Source of the DNA: Orlajensenia flava | GTDB taxonomy: Bacteria > Actinomycetota > Actinomycetes > Actinomycetales > Microbacteriaceae | NCBI RefSeq assembly: GCF_004801905.1 | Contig: NZ_SSSN01000005.1 | Coordinates: 248,001-312,000, forward strand | DNA length: 64,000 nucleotides | Direction of reading: 5' to 3' | In this document: positions 49,106-57,340 of the stretch, piece after piece | Numbering within the stretch: the stretch's first letter is position 1 | Layout: the number at the start of each line of letters is the position of its first letter | Translations under genes and position numbers: made by a program | Notes under the pieces: generated by a model | Databases searched by the model: none | Seen by the model: the letters and a program-made list of their open reading frames with translations, nothing else | Told to the model about the DNA's origin: nothing

Positions 49106-51311
49106 CGCGGCGCAGTCGGGCGAGGGTCTCGGGCGGGAAGGCCTGTTCGAGCACGTGCTCGGTCCGGCGCGTCTCGAAGGAGAGGTACATGCCGTCCAGC
49201 GACGGCTCGATGAGCGCCCAGCGATCATCGAGTGCCGCGACGCTGCCCCCGAGTGCTCCGGCGATGACGGAGAAGTTCTGGTGGCGGTGGGCGTAGGCGG
49301 TCGCATCCGCCGGCACGTCGTTGACCGCGCCGCCGACGGCGCGCAGCTGCAGCCACTGCGCATCGCCCGAGGTCATCAGCGCGCCGATGGAGGCGGCGAG
49401 CTCGGGCGTGACGTGGTCGATCAGGCCGCTGCGCGAGTCCGACATGCCCATGCCCTCGTGCACCCCCTCAGCGGCGGCCATCACGGCGGAGTAGGTGGTG
49501 ACGGATGCCTCCTGCTGCAGCAGCGGAGCCAGCTCGAGGAAGGGAGTGAGCAGCCGCTCGGCCGTCGGCACATCGTCGTTAGCGATGACGGTCATGGCGA
49601 GGGCGAGTTGAGGCTGGCCGGCCTGCCGCGGGAAGAAGGTGAGGAAGCTCGTGAGCTCGCGCGGCGACTGCTCGACGAGCCGCGCCCAGCTCTCGAGGAG
49701 CGCGGGGGCATCCGTCGCGTCGTAGACCAGTTGCGCCTTGACGACGTTGCCGACGCGGGATGCCTCGAGGTCGAGCGCGGTGACCACGCCCATGTTGGCG
49801 CCGGCGCCGCGGACGGCCCAGAACAGCTCGGGGTCGTGCTGGGCGTCGACTCGAACCGCGGTCCCGTCGGCCAGTACGAGCTCAGCCGCGACGACGTGGT
49901 CGATGGTGAGGCCGAACTGCCGGCCGAGGAAGCCGATTCCGCCCGTGGTCGCCAATCCGCCGACGCCGACGGAGCCGGTGTCGCCCGAGCTGATCGCGAG
50001 GCCGTCGGCCTGCAGCACGGCGGCGACCTCGCTCCAGCGCGCGCCGGCCTCGATGCGGACGAGTCCGCTGTCGGCGTCGAGCACGCTCACACGGTTCATC
50101 CGTCGAAGGTCGATGACGATACCCCCGTCGTTGGTGGCCCGACCGCTGATGCCGTGGCCTCCCGAACGGATGGCGAGCGGCACCGGCTGCGACCGCGCGA
50201 AAGCGAGTGCATCGGCGACCTCGTCGGCGTTGCCGGGGCGCAGCACGAGTCCGGGCGCGCCGGCGTACGAGTACGTGTGACGAACGCGCCCATACGCGGA
50301 GTCACCGGGCTCGACGGCCTCGGCCGCGAGCGAGGCGGGCAGGGCGTCGTAATCGATGGCGGTCGTGCGCTTCGCCAGTGCGCTCGCCGAGCGGATGCGC
50401 CCTCCTGTCGCGGTTCCGGTGGAGTCGCGTTCCGCGGCGACCCGCTCTCGCAGCTCGGGGGCGACCTCGGCCATGAACTGCGACATCGCGTCGGGGTCGT
50501 CGCCCGCGAGGATGAACGTCGAGAAGCCGTTCTCGAGCACGAGCGGCAGCAACTGCTCCACCCAGTCCGACGGCGGACCCTGGAAAGCCCCGGCTGAGCT
50601 CGACTGGAAGCGACCGCCCACGTTGAGCAGCCGACGGATCTCGCGCGGGTCGCGGCCGGCATCCGTCGCGGCGTCGTCGATGCGCAGGTTGGAGGTGCGC
50701 GTCTCGCCGGGCTGCAGGTAGCCCAGGCTCGGCAGCCAGCCGTCCGCCTTCTCGCCGACGAGGCGCAGCATACGGGGCTTGAGCGCGCCGACCCAGATGC
50801 CGATGTCGTGCGGAGCGCGCGGGCCGCGTTTGGCTCCATCGACGTGGTGGTACTCGCCGCCGGCGCGGAGGGGATGACGGTCGTCGACATCCCAGATGCC
50901 GCGGATGACGTCGATGCCCTGGCTGAGGGCGTCGACCGCCTGCCCGGGTGTGAGGCGCTCGCCGCCGACGGCCGCGATGGCATCCCAGAAGCCACCGGCG
51001 CCCAGGCCCAGTTCGAACCGGCCGCCCGAGAGGATGTCGAGGCTCGCGGCGCTGCGGGCCACGACGGCGGGCTGACGCAGAGGCAGGTTGAGCACGTTCG
51101 GCGCGATCGCGATGCGCTCGGTGCGGGCGGCGAGCCACGTCATGAGCGTCCACGTGTCGAAGAACGCCGGTTGGTAGGGGTGATCCTGGAACGTCGCGTA
51201 GTCGAAGCCGAGCTGTTCGGCGTGCCGCGTGAGGGCGAGGATGCGATCGGCCCCCTCCGTGTTCGGGGTGATGAACGCGCCGAAGCGCAGGTCGTGTCCG
51301 TAGTCGGGCAT
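49005..51311 (-). CDS. Fusion of a luciferase-like flavin/F420 monooxygenase and a PCMH-type FAD oxidoreductase
   Basis: 768 residues in one uninterrupted frame. Residues 1-330 are a luciferase-like (LLM) domain: FGAFITPNTEGADRILALT, LSGGRFELGLGAGGFWD and GIWVGALKPRMLRLVGEKAD. Residues 370-750 are a VAO/berberine-bridge type FAD domain: LVLRPGNADEVADALAFAR, PLAIRSGGHGISGRATNDGG with the His that often holds FAD covalently, SSGDTGSVGVGGLATTGGIGFL, and a terminal DPAGVFDQNFDL. Both halves keep their cofactor motifs. The second Cys that makes bicovalent FAD is replaced by Gly/Val context. A MarR gene is directly upstream. Substrate unknown; a two-step oxidation of one compound is plausible. Confidence 0.85.
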   Translation of the reverse strand: MPDYGHDLRFGAFITPNTEGADRILALTRHAEQLGFDYATFQDHPYQPAFFDTWTLMTWLAARTERIAIAPNVLNLPLRQPAVVARSAASLDILSGGRFELGLGAGGFWDAIAAVGGERLTPGQAVDALSQGIDVIRGIWDVDDRHPLRAGGEYHHVDGAKRGPRAPHDIGIWVGALKPRMLRLVGEKADGWLPSLGYLQPGETRTSNLRIDDAATDAGRDPREIRRLLNVGGRFQSSSAGAFQGPPSDWVEQLLPLVLENGFSTFILAGDDPDAMSQFMAEVAPELRERVAAERDSTGTATGGRIRSASALAKRTTAIDYDALPASLAAEAVEPGDSAYGRVRHTYSYAGAPGLVLRPGNADEVADALAFARSQPVPLAIRSGGHGISGRATNDGGIVIDLRRMNRVSVLDADSGLVRIEAGARWSEVAAVLQADGLAISSGDTGSVGVGGLATTGGIGFLGRQFGLTIDHVVAAELVLADGTAVRVDAQHDPELFWAVRGAGANMGVVTALDLEASRVGNVVKAQLVYDATDAPALLESWARLVEQSPRELTSFLTFFPRQAGQPQLALAMTVIANDDVPTAERLLTPFLELAPLLQQEASVTTYSAVMAAAEGVHEGMGMSDSRSGLIDHVTPELAASIGALMTSGDAQWLQLRAVGGAVNDVPADATAYAHRHQNFSVIAGALGGSVAALDDRWALIEPSLDGMYLSFETRRTEHVLEQAFPPETLARLRRVKARVDPAGVFDQNFDLAPRPASAPASPGTAER

Positions 51312-51865
51312 GGGTCTCGGTTCCGGGGTTCGGGAGTGGTCGGGGTGGTGGTCGCGGTCATGTTCGGGTCCGCGACGCAGGGGCAGTCGGGGCTGATCTC
51401 GATGCCGGAGCGATGGCGGATGTGGCCGCGGACCGTGTCGAGGATGCGCGTGAGCGCCGCGACATCCGCGTCGTCGAGCGGCTCGAAGAACCACTCGGCC
51501 ACGGAGGAGAGGTGGGGGCCGCCGGCGTCGCGCATCGCCGTGCGGCCGGCATCCGTGATGATGACGAGCGAAGCGCGACCGTCCCCGTCGTCGGCGCTGC
51601 GGCGGATGTAGCCGCGCGCCTCGAGCCGTCTCAACTGGTGCGAGAGGCGACTGGGCTCCCACTCGATGGCCTCGGCAAGGCTCGTCGCCCGGATGCAGGC
51701 GTCCTGGCCAGCGAGATGCAGCAGGATCGTGTAGTCGCTCTCGGTAAGGCCCGACTGCTCGGTGAGGTCGCGGCCGACGGCGCGCCGGGCATCCGTGTTC
51801 ACCTGCAGGAACCGCTGCCAGGCGTGCAGCTGCGATGGGCTCAGGCCACGAGAGATAGTTGACAC
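51140..51865 (-). CDS. MarR family regulator overlapping the flavoprotein fusion gene
   Basis: Start GTG 51865. Residues 1-150 are a MarR winged HTH: GLTESDYTILLHLAGQD, SLAEAIEWEPSRLSHQLRRL and SADDGDGRASLVIITDAG. A Cys pair follows (PDCPCVADP). The frame remains open for about 70 more Ser/Thr/Arg-rich residues and stops at 51140, so it overlaps the first 172 bases of the fusion gene out of frame. Either the tail is really made or the true end has been lost by mutation. A MarR-type palindrome overlaps the start codon, suggesting autoregulation and control of the fusion gene. Confidence 0.8.
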   Translation of the reverse strand: MSTISRGLSPSQLHAWQRFLQVNTDARRAVGRDLTEQSGLTESDYTILLHLAGQDACIRATSLAEAIEWEPSRLSHQLRRLEARGYIRRSADDGDGRASLVIITDAGRTAMRDAGGPHLSSVAEWFFEPLDDADVAALTRILDTVRGHIRHRSGIEISPDCPCVADPNMTATTTPTTPEPRNRDPCPTTDTTCASARSSPRTRRGPIASSPSRGTPNSSASTTRRSRITPTNRRSSTRGRS

Positions 51866-51897
51866 GTCAAGTAATGTACACCCTCGTACTTGTACAT
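51859..51897. promoter_or_regulatory. MarR operators at the start of its own gene
   Basis: TTGACACGTCAA (51859-51870) covers the GTG start, and ATGTACA/TGTACAT form a wider inverted repeat at 51874-51880 and 51891-51897. On the minus strand TACATT lies seven bases before the GTG, fitting a leaderless promoter inside the operator. Confidence 0.55.
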
Positions 51898-51925
51898 CGC
51901 TGGCCAGCGGTGTTCGAGCAGGAGG

Positions 51926-52324
51926 TCATCCGTGTCGGGCGGCTCTGATCACGGCCGGGAGCCATCGTGCGTATGTCGGGTGAGCGACCCGAAGGTCCAC
52001 GAGCTCGTGCGCCCGGAGCCACCTCAGCGCGTCGTGCTCATCCGGTTCAGCGTTGATCGGCTCACCATCCCAGCGGGTGACGATGAAGGCCTGAGCGCGC
52101 AACTCCGGATCGCCGACGTCCAGCTCGACGGGACGGGGATCTCGGATGGTGACACGGATCTCCTCCCTGCACTCCCGTCGTATCGCCTGGTCCGGTGTCT
52201 CTCCGGGCTCCACGTGTCCGCCGATGAGGTCCCACACGTCTGGGTACGACTGACGGCGCGGGTCTCGGTGGCCCAGAAGCACCTGATCGCCCCGGACCAG
52301 TGCCGCAACCACGATCTCCTCCAT
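51926..52324 (-). CDS. NUDIX hydrolase
   Basis: 132 residues with the Nudix box GGHVEPGETPDQAIRRECREEI, preceded by VLLGHRDPRRQSYPDVWD. The Gly after REEI is replaced by Arg, a small deviation. Such enzymes hydrolyse nucleoside diphosphate derivatives (X-linked diphosphates). GGGAGG lies before ATG 52324; the frame to 52420 upstream is not needed. The C-terminal block ends RWLPAVIRAARHG. Confidence 0.83.
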   Translation of the reverse strand: MEEIVVAALVRGDQVLLGHRDPRRQSYPDVWDLIGGHVEPGETPDQAIRRECREEIRVTIRDPRPVELDVGDPELRAQAFIVTRWDGEPINAEPDEHDALRWLRAHELVDLRVAHPTYARWLPAVIRAARHG

Positions 52325-52473
52325 CGGCTCACCTCCCGCGTCGCCTCCGCGCAATCTATCTCGTCGGTCGAGGTCGGCACCGTTGTCGCGGGTTCGGTCT
52401 CCCGACGGGCGACCGTCCATCAGGTCGAGGCAGCGTGAGTTACTCCCTCAGCGCATGAACGTCGGGATGTGGC

Positions 52474-53076
52474 TCACCGTATGTGCCGCAGGCCGACGTG
52501 CAGGCGGCGCAGTTGAAACTGCCAGGGGGCGAGTCTGGGCGCGGTGAAGGTGAGGCCCGCGTCAGCGGCGATCTGCTCCACGACGTCGTTGGTACTGAGG
52601 TGTTCGGTATCGATGTGGGTGGCGTACCTCGCTTGCGCGAGCGCGGCGACGCACCGGGAGAGCTGCTCGAGCGCCCACGTTTCTCGGCGTAGTCCGCCGG
52701 GCACGAGCGCGACCCTGTTACGCAGCCGGCCTCGCAAGGCTTGCGGGCTGGCGATGAGGGCATAATGCCGCAGGTCGACGCCGCGCGAACGGAGACCTCC
52801 GATGATCTCGTCGAAGTAGTCGTCGTCCACGATCGTCATCGGGACGAGGACAGGGCCGGAGTGCGCCGCCTCAGCTTGCTGCAGAGTGTCGACGACGGCT
52901 GACCGCCATTGGGGGAGGTCCTGGAAATCCCGCCGAGTTGCCGGTGGTTGCATGCGGTGCAACGCGAAGCCCAGCAGCTCGGGATCGGCGACGTGAGCGT
53001 TCGACAGCCGACGCTCGAGCTCGAAGGCGGTCTGCGTCTTGCCCGCCCCGAACGCACCGTTTATCCAGATCAACAC
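52474..53076 (-). CDS. TmrB-like P-loop protein (tunicamycin resistance family)
   Basis: 200 residues. It begins LIWINGAFGAGKTQTAFEL, a Walker A motif almost identical to that of Bacillus TmrB, and continues with ERRLSNAHVADPELLGFAL, VLVPMTIVDDDYFDEIIGGL and a C-terminal LRRLHVGLRHIR. TmrB confers tunicamycin resistance, apparently by binding the drug with ATP. GTG at 53076 is taken as start, matching the TmrB N terminus; no strong Shine-Dalgarno sequence is present. It is in an accessory region with unrelated small genes. Real resistance is not implied by sequence alone. Confidence 0.85.
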   Translation of the reverse strand: MLIWINGAFGAGKTQTAFELERRLSNAHVADPELLGFALHRMQPPATRRDFQDLPQWRSAVVDTLQQAEAAHSGPVLVPMTIVDDDYFDEIIGGLRSRGVDLRHYALIASPQALRGRLRNRVALVPGGLRRETWALEQLSRCVAALAQARYATHIDTEHLSTNDVVEQIAADAGLTFTAPRLAPWQFQLRRLHVGLRHIR

Positions 53077-53143
53077 ACCTGAGAGCCTATTCAGACCGGG
53101 AGTCCGGACGCCGCGCCGCGATCGCACGTGATGCAATTGCGAA

Positions 53144-53392
53144 GTGACCATTGCACTGAGCCAGCTCGCCGACTGCACCCCGCCAGGTGGCTGGCCGCAG
53201 TGGGTCATCACGGCGCCGTATGACGATCGCTGCCATCCGCAGGCCACGCCGCTTCCCGCGCTGGAGGAAGGGGCGAACTGTCAGCGGTTCGCATACGCCG
53301 TGCTCGGCTTGTTCGGACTGGCGGTTCCGCCGGACCGGATCGAATCCACGACACAGCGCAGAACGCAACGCCTGACGCCCTCGCTAACCTGA
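53144..53392 (+). pseudogene. Fragment of a small NlpC/P60-like or similar cysteine hydrolase
   Basis: 82 residues from GTG 53144. The part GANCQRFAYAVLGLFGLAVPP resembles the Cys-containing helix of actinobacterial NlpC-like cell-wall hydrolases, where it is followed by RSSDLW and a catalytic His. Here the sequence after VPPDR departs to a Thr/Arg-rich tail and stops, and no His motif follows. It thus looks truncated. The family call rests on memory of the motif only. Confidence 0.4.
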
Positions 53393-53395
53393 AGT

Positions 53396-53782
53396 GTGAT
53401 GCCTCAAGGCGTAGCGAGCACGAGCACCGGCGCCGGCCGATCTCTATACGACCGACTCGCGCTCACGGGATTCTGGGTTTCGGTGGCGGCTTACGGCGTA
53501 GTGATCGTCTGCACTCTGCTGGGCGCAGCGATGAATTTCGCTCCCGGCTGGCACGCCCAGGACTCGCGCTGGGTCTTCGGATGGCTGGGAATAGGCATGG
53601 CCACGATTCTCTCGATCGTCGCCCTCGTGCTCGACATCCACGCGCTCATCCATTGGGCGGATCTGAGAGGGGATGGTCGGATCTACGCCATCGCCGGAAT
53701 CGTCCTTCCCGGCATACTGCTCGCGTTCGGGCCAGTCCTCTTCACGATCGCCGCCCGGTTGATCAACTTCCCGGACTACTAG
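53396..53782 (+). CDS. Small membrane protein, three predicted spans
   Basis: 128 residues (127 from ATG 53399). Spans at about 24-46 (FWVSVAAYGVVIVCTLLGAA), 62-85 (VFGWLGIGMATILSIVALVL) and 98-120 (IYAIAGIVLPGILLAFGPV). No recognised family. TAACCT lies a few bases before the start, so translation may be leaderless. Confidence 0.6.
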   Translation: MMPQGVASTSTGAGRSLYDRLALTGFWVSVAAYGVVIVCTLLGAAMNFAPGWHAQDSRWVFGWLGIGMATILSIVALVLDIHALIHWADLRGDGRIYAIAGIVLPGILLAFGPVLFTIAARLINFPDY

Positions 53783-53957
53783 ACGGCCCGCTGGGTTCCC
53801 CATTCCCGCATCCGCTGCCAGCCGGTTCTGGATGCTGTTCGGCTGCTCGGGATACTTCTGCACGATCCAGATCCCGAAAACGCCCACGATCCGGTCGAGG
53901 GTCTTCTCGCAGCCCTCGCGGATGCCGCTCCAGGAGGGGTCGATCGAATTCTTCATG
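53444..53957 (-). CDS. Doubtful reading frame with strong ribosome-binding site
   Basis: GAAGGA lies five bases before ATG 53957 on the minus strand and the first 60 codons (GIREGCEKTLDRIVGVFGIW, then KYPEQPNSIQNRLAADAG) look protein-like. After about 53780 the frame is antisense to the membrane protein gene and becomes charged low-complexity sequence. Possibly a gene of about 60 codons whose end has been lost, with read-through into the neighbour. No family recognised. Confidence 0.35.
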
Positions 53958-54140
53958 GCAGTCCTTCGCTTGAGAGGTGACTTCTGCTTGGACGACGAAC
54001 GGGTTTCACCGGAGATCGACACGGTTGGCAAATTGATGCCGCTCTCGTGCCTGATCAGCCGGCTCTCGCGGACTTGCCAAAGGATGAGCCCCCACGCGCC
54101 CGTCGTGAGTCCGTGAGACGGAGGGCCTAGCGTCGGAACC

Positions 54141-54566
54141 ATGACTGACTACTTCGTGGCGGGCAGCTGGCGAAATCGCGACGCAATCGCTGACGTGGTC
54201 GCCGTTCTCGATGACGTCGGGGCAAGCGCCTATTGCTTCATCCGTGCGAAGTACCCGCAGGGCGCCGCGGTTCTGGCCGCACCTGGGGGTGCCGATGAGG
54301 TGAGGCTGGATGATCCCGGCGTCCAGGACTTATTCGAGCAGGACCTCGAGGCTTTGCGCTCGGCAAGGCAATTCCTACTCGTTCTGCCTGCCGGAGCAGC
54401 TGCGCACGTCGAAGCCGGTATTGCATACGGTCTGGGCAAGCCGTGTTATGCAATCGGACCGGTCGAGAGATCCGAGACGCTCTACCGGATCTTTCAGAAC
54501 GTCTTCGCCGAAACGGACGAACTCCACAGGTTCTTGGCCGACGCACCGAATGGCGGTAGCCGATGA
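54141..54566 (+). CDS. Nucleoside 2-deoxyribosyltransferase-like protein
   Basis: 141 residues: VAGSWRNRDAIADVVAVLDD at the start, DLFEQDLEALRSARQFLLVL in the middle and PAGAAAHVEAGIAYGLGKP, the hallmark of the NDT fold (Asp and Glu of the active site). It may cleave or exchange a nucleoside or nucleotide glycosidic bond, or be a distant relative with a signalling role. The gene stands alone; the gap to 54816 holds no other convincing gene. Confidence 0.75.
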   Translation: MTDYFVAGSWRNRDAIADVVAVLDDVGASAYCFIRAKYPQGAAVLAAPGGADEVRLDDPGVQDLFEQDLEALRSARQFLLVLPAGAAAHVEAGIAYGLGKPCYAIGPVERSETLYRIFQNVFAETDELHRFLADAPNGGSR

Positions 54567-54816
54567 CCTAACAGACGGGATCGGGGTGACGAGCGGCCAG
54601 CGTTATCCGCCGGGGCTGGGGGCGGTATCGGTGTGCTCGATGTACTGCCCGGCATGCTGCTCGTACGCAGCTAGCGTGTCGGTGGCCGGATCATCATCTC
54701 GCGGATGCCAGTTCACAGGTGACATGCTGCCAGCATCCGCCCGCTCACGCTGGGGAGTACGGCCGGGGCGCCGTCCAGCGATCGCTCGTGAGCGCAGGCG
54801 CCGCCATACTTCCCCT

Positions 54817-55344
54817 ATGGATCATGACGATGCATCCGTTCTGCAGACTGCGCGCCTGCTGTTGCGGCCATGGCGCATCACGGATGCCTCCTTCCACCGC
54901 CAACTCTGGTCGGAGCGTGACCCGCGTGTACCCGCGCATCGTCGCATCACACTTGACGGCCACCCCACGTTGTCCGAGTTGGAGAAATGGATTCAGGCGT
55001 ACGAGGCGGTCCCGGCGCCGGGCTTGCTTGTGGTGGAGCGAAAGACGTCGGGGGAGGTCATGGGCTATTGCGGGCTGATTCCCTACAGCGCTGGTCGTGC
55101 CGACGAGCCAGAGCTGGCGTATGAGTTCCTGCATGCCTTCTGGGGCCAGGGTTTTGCGACCGAGGCGTCTCGGGTGATCCTCGAACGAGCAGACGCGCTG
55201 GGCTATCCGTCTCTCGCTTCCACCGTTCGCGAATGGAACGACGCGTCGCTGCGGGTGCTGGAGAAGTTGGGGTTCGTCAACACGGGCGAAGTGGAACCCG
55301 ACGATGTGCACGGCGACTCCTTGCTCCTGAGGCGGGCCATCTGA
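54817..55344 (+). CDS. GNAT family N-acetyltransferase (RimJ-like)
   Basis: 175 residues: LQTARLLLRPWRITDASFHR at the N terminus, MGYCGLIPYS, ELAYEFLHAFWGQGFATEA as acetyl-CoA site and VREWNDASLRVLEKLGF. A normal RimJ/RimL-type enzyme, substrate unknown. CATACT lies six bases before the ATG at 54817, suggesting a leaderless mRNA; the long frame upstream of it is not coding by composition. Confidence 0.83.
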   Translation: MDHDDASVLQTARLLLRPWRITDASFHRQLWSERDPRVPAHRRITLDGHPTLSELEKWIQAYEAVPAPGLLVVERKTSGEVMGYCGLIPYSAGRADEPELAYEFLHAFWGQGFATEASRVILERADALGYPSLASTVREWNDASLRVLEKLGFVNTGEVEPDDVHGDSLLLRRAI

Positions 55345-55416
55345 CGGCGTGGGCCGCTCTCATCGTCGAGGCGCCCGTTCAGCGACGAGCCAGCGTGCCC
55401 TCGGTAGTGTCGACGT

Positions 55417-56256
55417 GTGGTCACCACGTTGCCGTTCGTCTCGCTGCCGGTCTCGCAGGCTGACGTCACCTACGAGTACGGTCCCGACTCCGAGCTCCGG
55501 GAGGGAGTCGAGCCGGGCATCGTGGAAGAGTTCTCCATCGACGCAAGCGACCAGTTTCCTGGCACGAGCCGCACGGTCTGGGTTCACCGGTCAGCCGGTT
55601 ACTCACCGTCGCAGAAGAGTGCAGTGATGTTCTTCAACGACGGCTGGTGGTATCTGGACCCCGACGGAGAGGTGCGGGGCGGCACGGTCCTCGACAATCT
55701 AGCGGCCACACGCGAGGTGCCGCAGATGATCGGCGTCTTCGTCGACCCAGGAGTCGTCGATGTCGACGGCGCGCCCACAAAGCATCGCAACGCCGAATAC
55801 GACGCGTTCGATGACCGCTACGCGAACTTCCTCCTCCATGAAGTACTGCCTCGGGTCGAATCGCGGTTCGCCATCTCGAGCGACCCGATGATGCGCGGGA
55901 TCTGCGGCGGCAGCAGCGGAGGCAATGCAGCGTTGACGGCGGCGTGGACGCGCCCCGACGGGATCGGACGGGTGATCGCTCTCAACGCCAGCTTCGCCCA
56001 GATGCCCGAGGGCAACCCCTATCCGGCCCTCATCGCCAGCGAGTCGATCAAGCCTCTCCGCGTCCTCCTCCACGCTGCGCACAGAGACCTGAACTGGAAT
56101 TCCCGCGACGACAACTGGTTCGCCGAGAGCCTTGAGACTGCAGCGGCACTCGCGCGCGCCGGCTATGAATTCAGACTGGTGACGGGCGACGGAGGGCACA
56201 GCCCGAACCACGGAGGCGTCCTTCTGCCGGACGCGCTGCGGTGGTTGTGGGCCTGA
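55417..56256 (+). CDS. Esterase of the enterochelin esterase/D1-like alpha/beta hydrolase group
   Basis: 279 residues. GTSRTVWVHRSAGYSPS and VMFFNDGWWYLDPDG open the core; FLLHEVLPRVESRF leads to the nucleophile elbow GICGGSSGGNAAL; VTGDGGHSPNHGG carries the catalytic His. The architecture is that of Fes/esterase D-like enzymes, which hydrolyse esters such as siderophore trilactones. No signal peptide, so cytoplasmic. GTG 55417 has TAGTGT six bases upstream, consistent with leaderless translation. Confidence 0.83.
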   Translation: MVTTLPFVSLPVSQADVTYEYGPDSELREGVEPGIVEEFSIDASDQFPGTSRTVWVHRSAGYSPSQKSAVMFFNDGWWYLDPDGEVRGGTVLDNLAATREVPQMIGVFVDPGVVDVDGAPTKHRNAEYDAFDDRYANFLLHEVLPRVESRFAISSDPMMRGICGGSSGGNAALTAAWTRPDGIGRVIALNASFAQMPEGNPYPALIASESIKPLRVLLHAAHRDLNWNSRDDNWFAESLETAAALARAGYEFRLVTGDGGHSPNHGGVLLPDALRWLWA

Positions 56257-56331
56257 CAGCTGCGTATTCGCGACGCTGAGCGTCCAGCTCGATCGACGCG
56301 GGAGGACATTTCGGGTAGAGATGTGGTCGCG

Positions 56332-57138
56332 ATGACGGATGGGGGTGTCCGTTCCGCCGGCCGTTCCATGAGGATGGTGAGTGTGGAAGAGGTCCAGATC
56401 GTCGTCGCTCACAGCCAGCGCGCGACATTGCGCGTTGGCGACGTGTTCCTGAAGGTCGACGGCGACCCGGCACATGCTGACATCGAGGTGCGAGCGATGG
56501 CGATGGCGCCGGTTCCGACTCCGGCGATCCTCTGGTGCGAGCCGCCGGTCCTCGCGATCGCAGCCGCGCCGGGCACAGCTCTGGGTCTGCTGGGGGAACC
56601 GTCGTCCGCGTCGCCGGCGGCATGGGCCGCGGCGGGCGCCGCCATCCGGAGCCTCCACGAAGCGCCCGTTCCGCCGTGGCCGGGACGATCGCTCGACGAC
56701 GTGACGGCGGAGCTGGACAGAGAGTGCGAGTGGCTATTCGCCAACCAGGTTCTGCCCACTGAGGTGATTCGCCGCAACCGTGAGATCGCCGAGGTTGCGC
56801 TCCGGCCGTGGAAGCCGGTGTTCATCCACGGGGACCTGCAGATCACCCACGTGTTCGTCGACGGCGACGAAGTCACCGGAGTCATCGACTGGTCTGAAGC
56901 CGCCCCCGGTGACGCCATGTTCGATCTCGCCATCTTGACCCTCGGCCACGAGGAATGCCTCGATGATCTCCTCGCCGGTTACGGTTCCGACGTGGATCGG
57001 GACGTCATCCGCGCCTGGCGGTCACTGCGGAGCCTGGTCGCGTCGCACTGGCTGATCGAACACGGCTTCAATCCGGATGAGCCGGGATGCGAATTCGATG
57101 TGCTCAGATCCCGGATGCAGGAGCCCGGCGCTATCTGA
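56332..57138 (+). CDS. Aminoglycoside phosphotransferase-fold protein
   Basis: 268 residues. The catalytic block is FIHGDLQITHVFVDGDEVTG and the metal-binding block VIDWSEAAPGDAMFDLAIL; the glycine-loop region near the N terminus is poorly conserved. Members phosphorylate antibiotics, sugars or amino alcohols; here the substrate is unknown. Start uncertain: GTG 56323, ATG 56332 or ATG 56368 are all in frame. Confidence 0.78.
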   Translation: MTDGGVRSAGRSMRMVSVEEVQIVVAHSQRATLRVGDVFLKVDGDPAHADIEVRAMAMAPVPTPAILWCEPPVLAIAAAPGTALGLLGEPSSASPAAWAAAGAAIRSLHEAPVPPWPGRSLDDVTAELDRECEWLFANQVLPTEVIRRNREIAEVALRPWKPVFIHGDLQITHVFVDGDEVTGVIDWSEAAPGDAMFDLAILTLGHEECLDDLLAGYGSDVDRDVIRAWRSLRSLVASHWLIEHGFNPDEPGCEFDVLRSRMQEPGAI

Positions 57139-57340
57139 GTGGAGCTCGCTCTCTCCGAGCGTGCTCCCGATAGTCCATCCCACACTGCGACGGCGGGGTG
57201 CGCCCGACGGAGAACCCGCTTCATCGGACGGTCGAGTAACGGGTTCGTGTGCGTGGTTTTGGCGGGAGGGCTCGATGGCGAGTTCGGCGCCGCGCACAGC
57301 TTCTGCGGGCAGGCCTACGCCGATCTCACACTGGAGGACC

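Noticed and set aside
53444-54142. 232-codon minus-strand frame
   Set aside because: Only the part after ATG 53957 has a ribosome-binding site; the part upstream of it is not supported, and the downstream part is antisense to a membrane protein gene. The short form is listed with low confidence.
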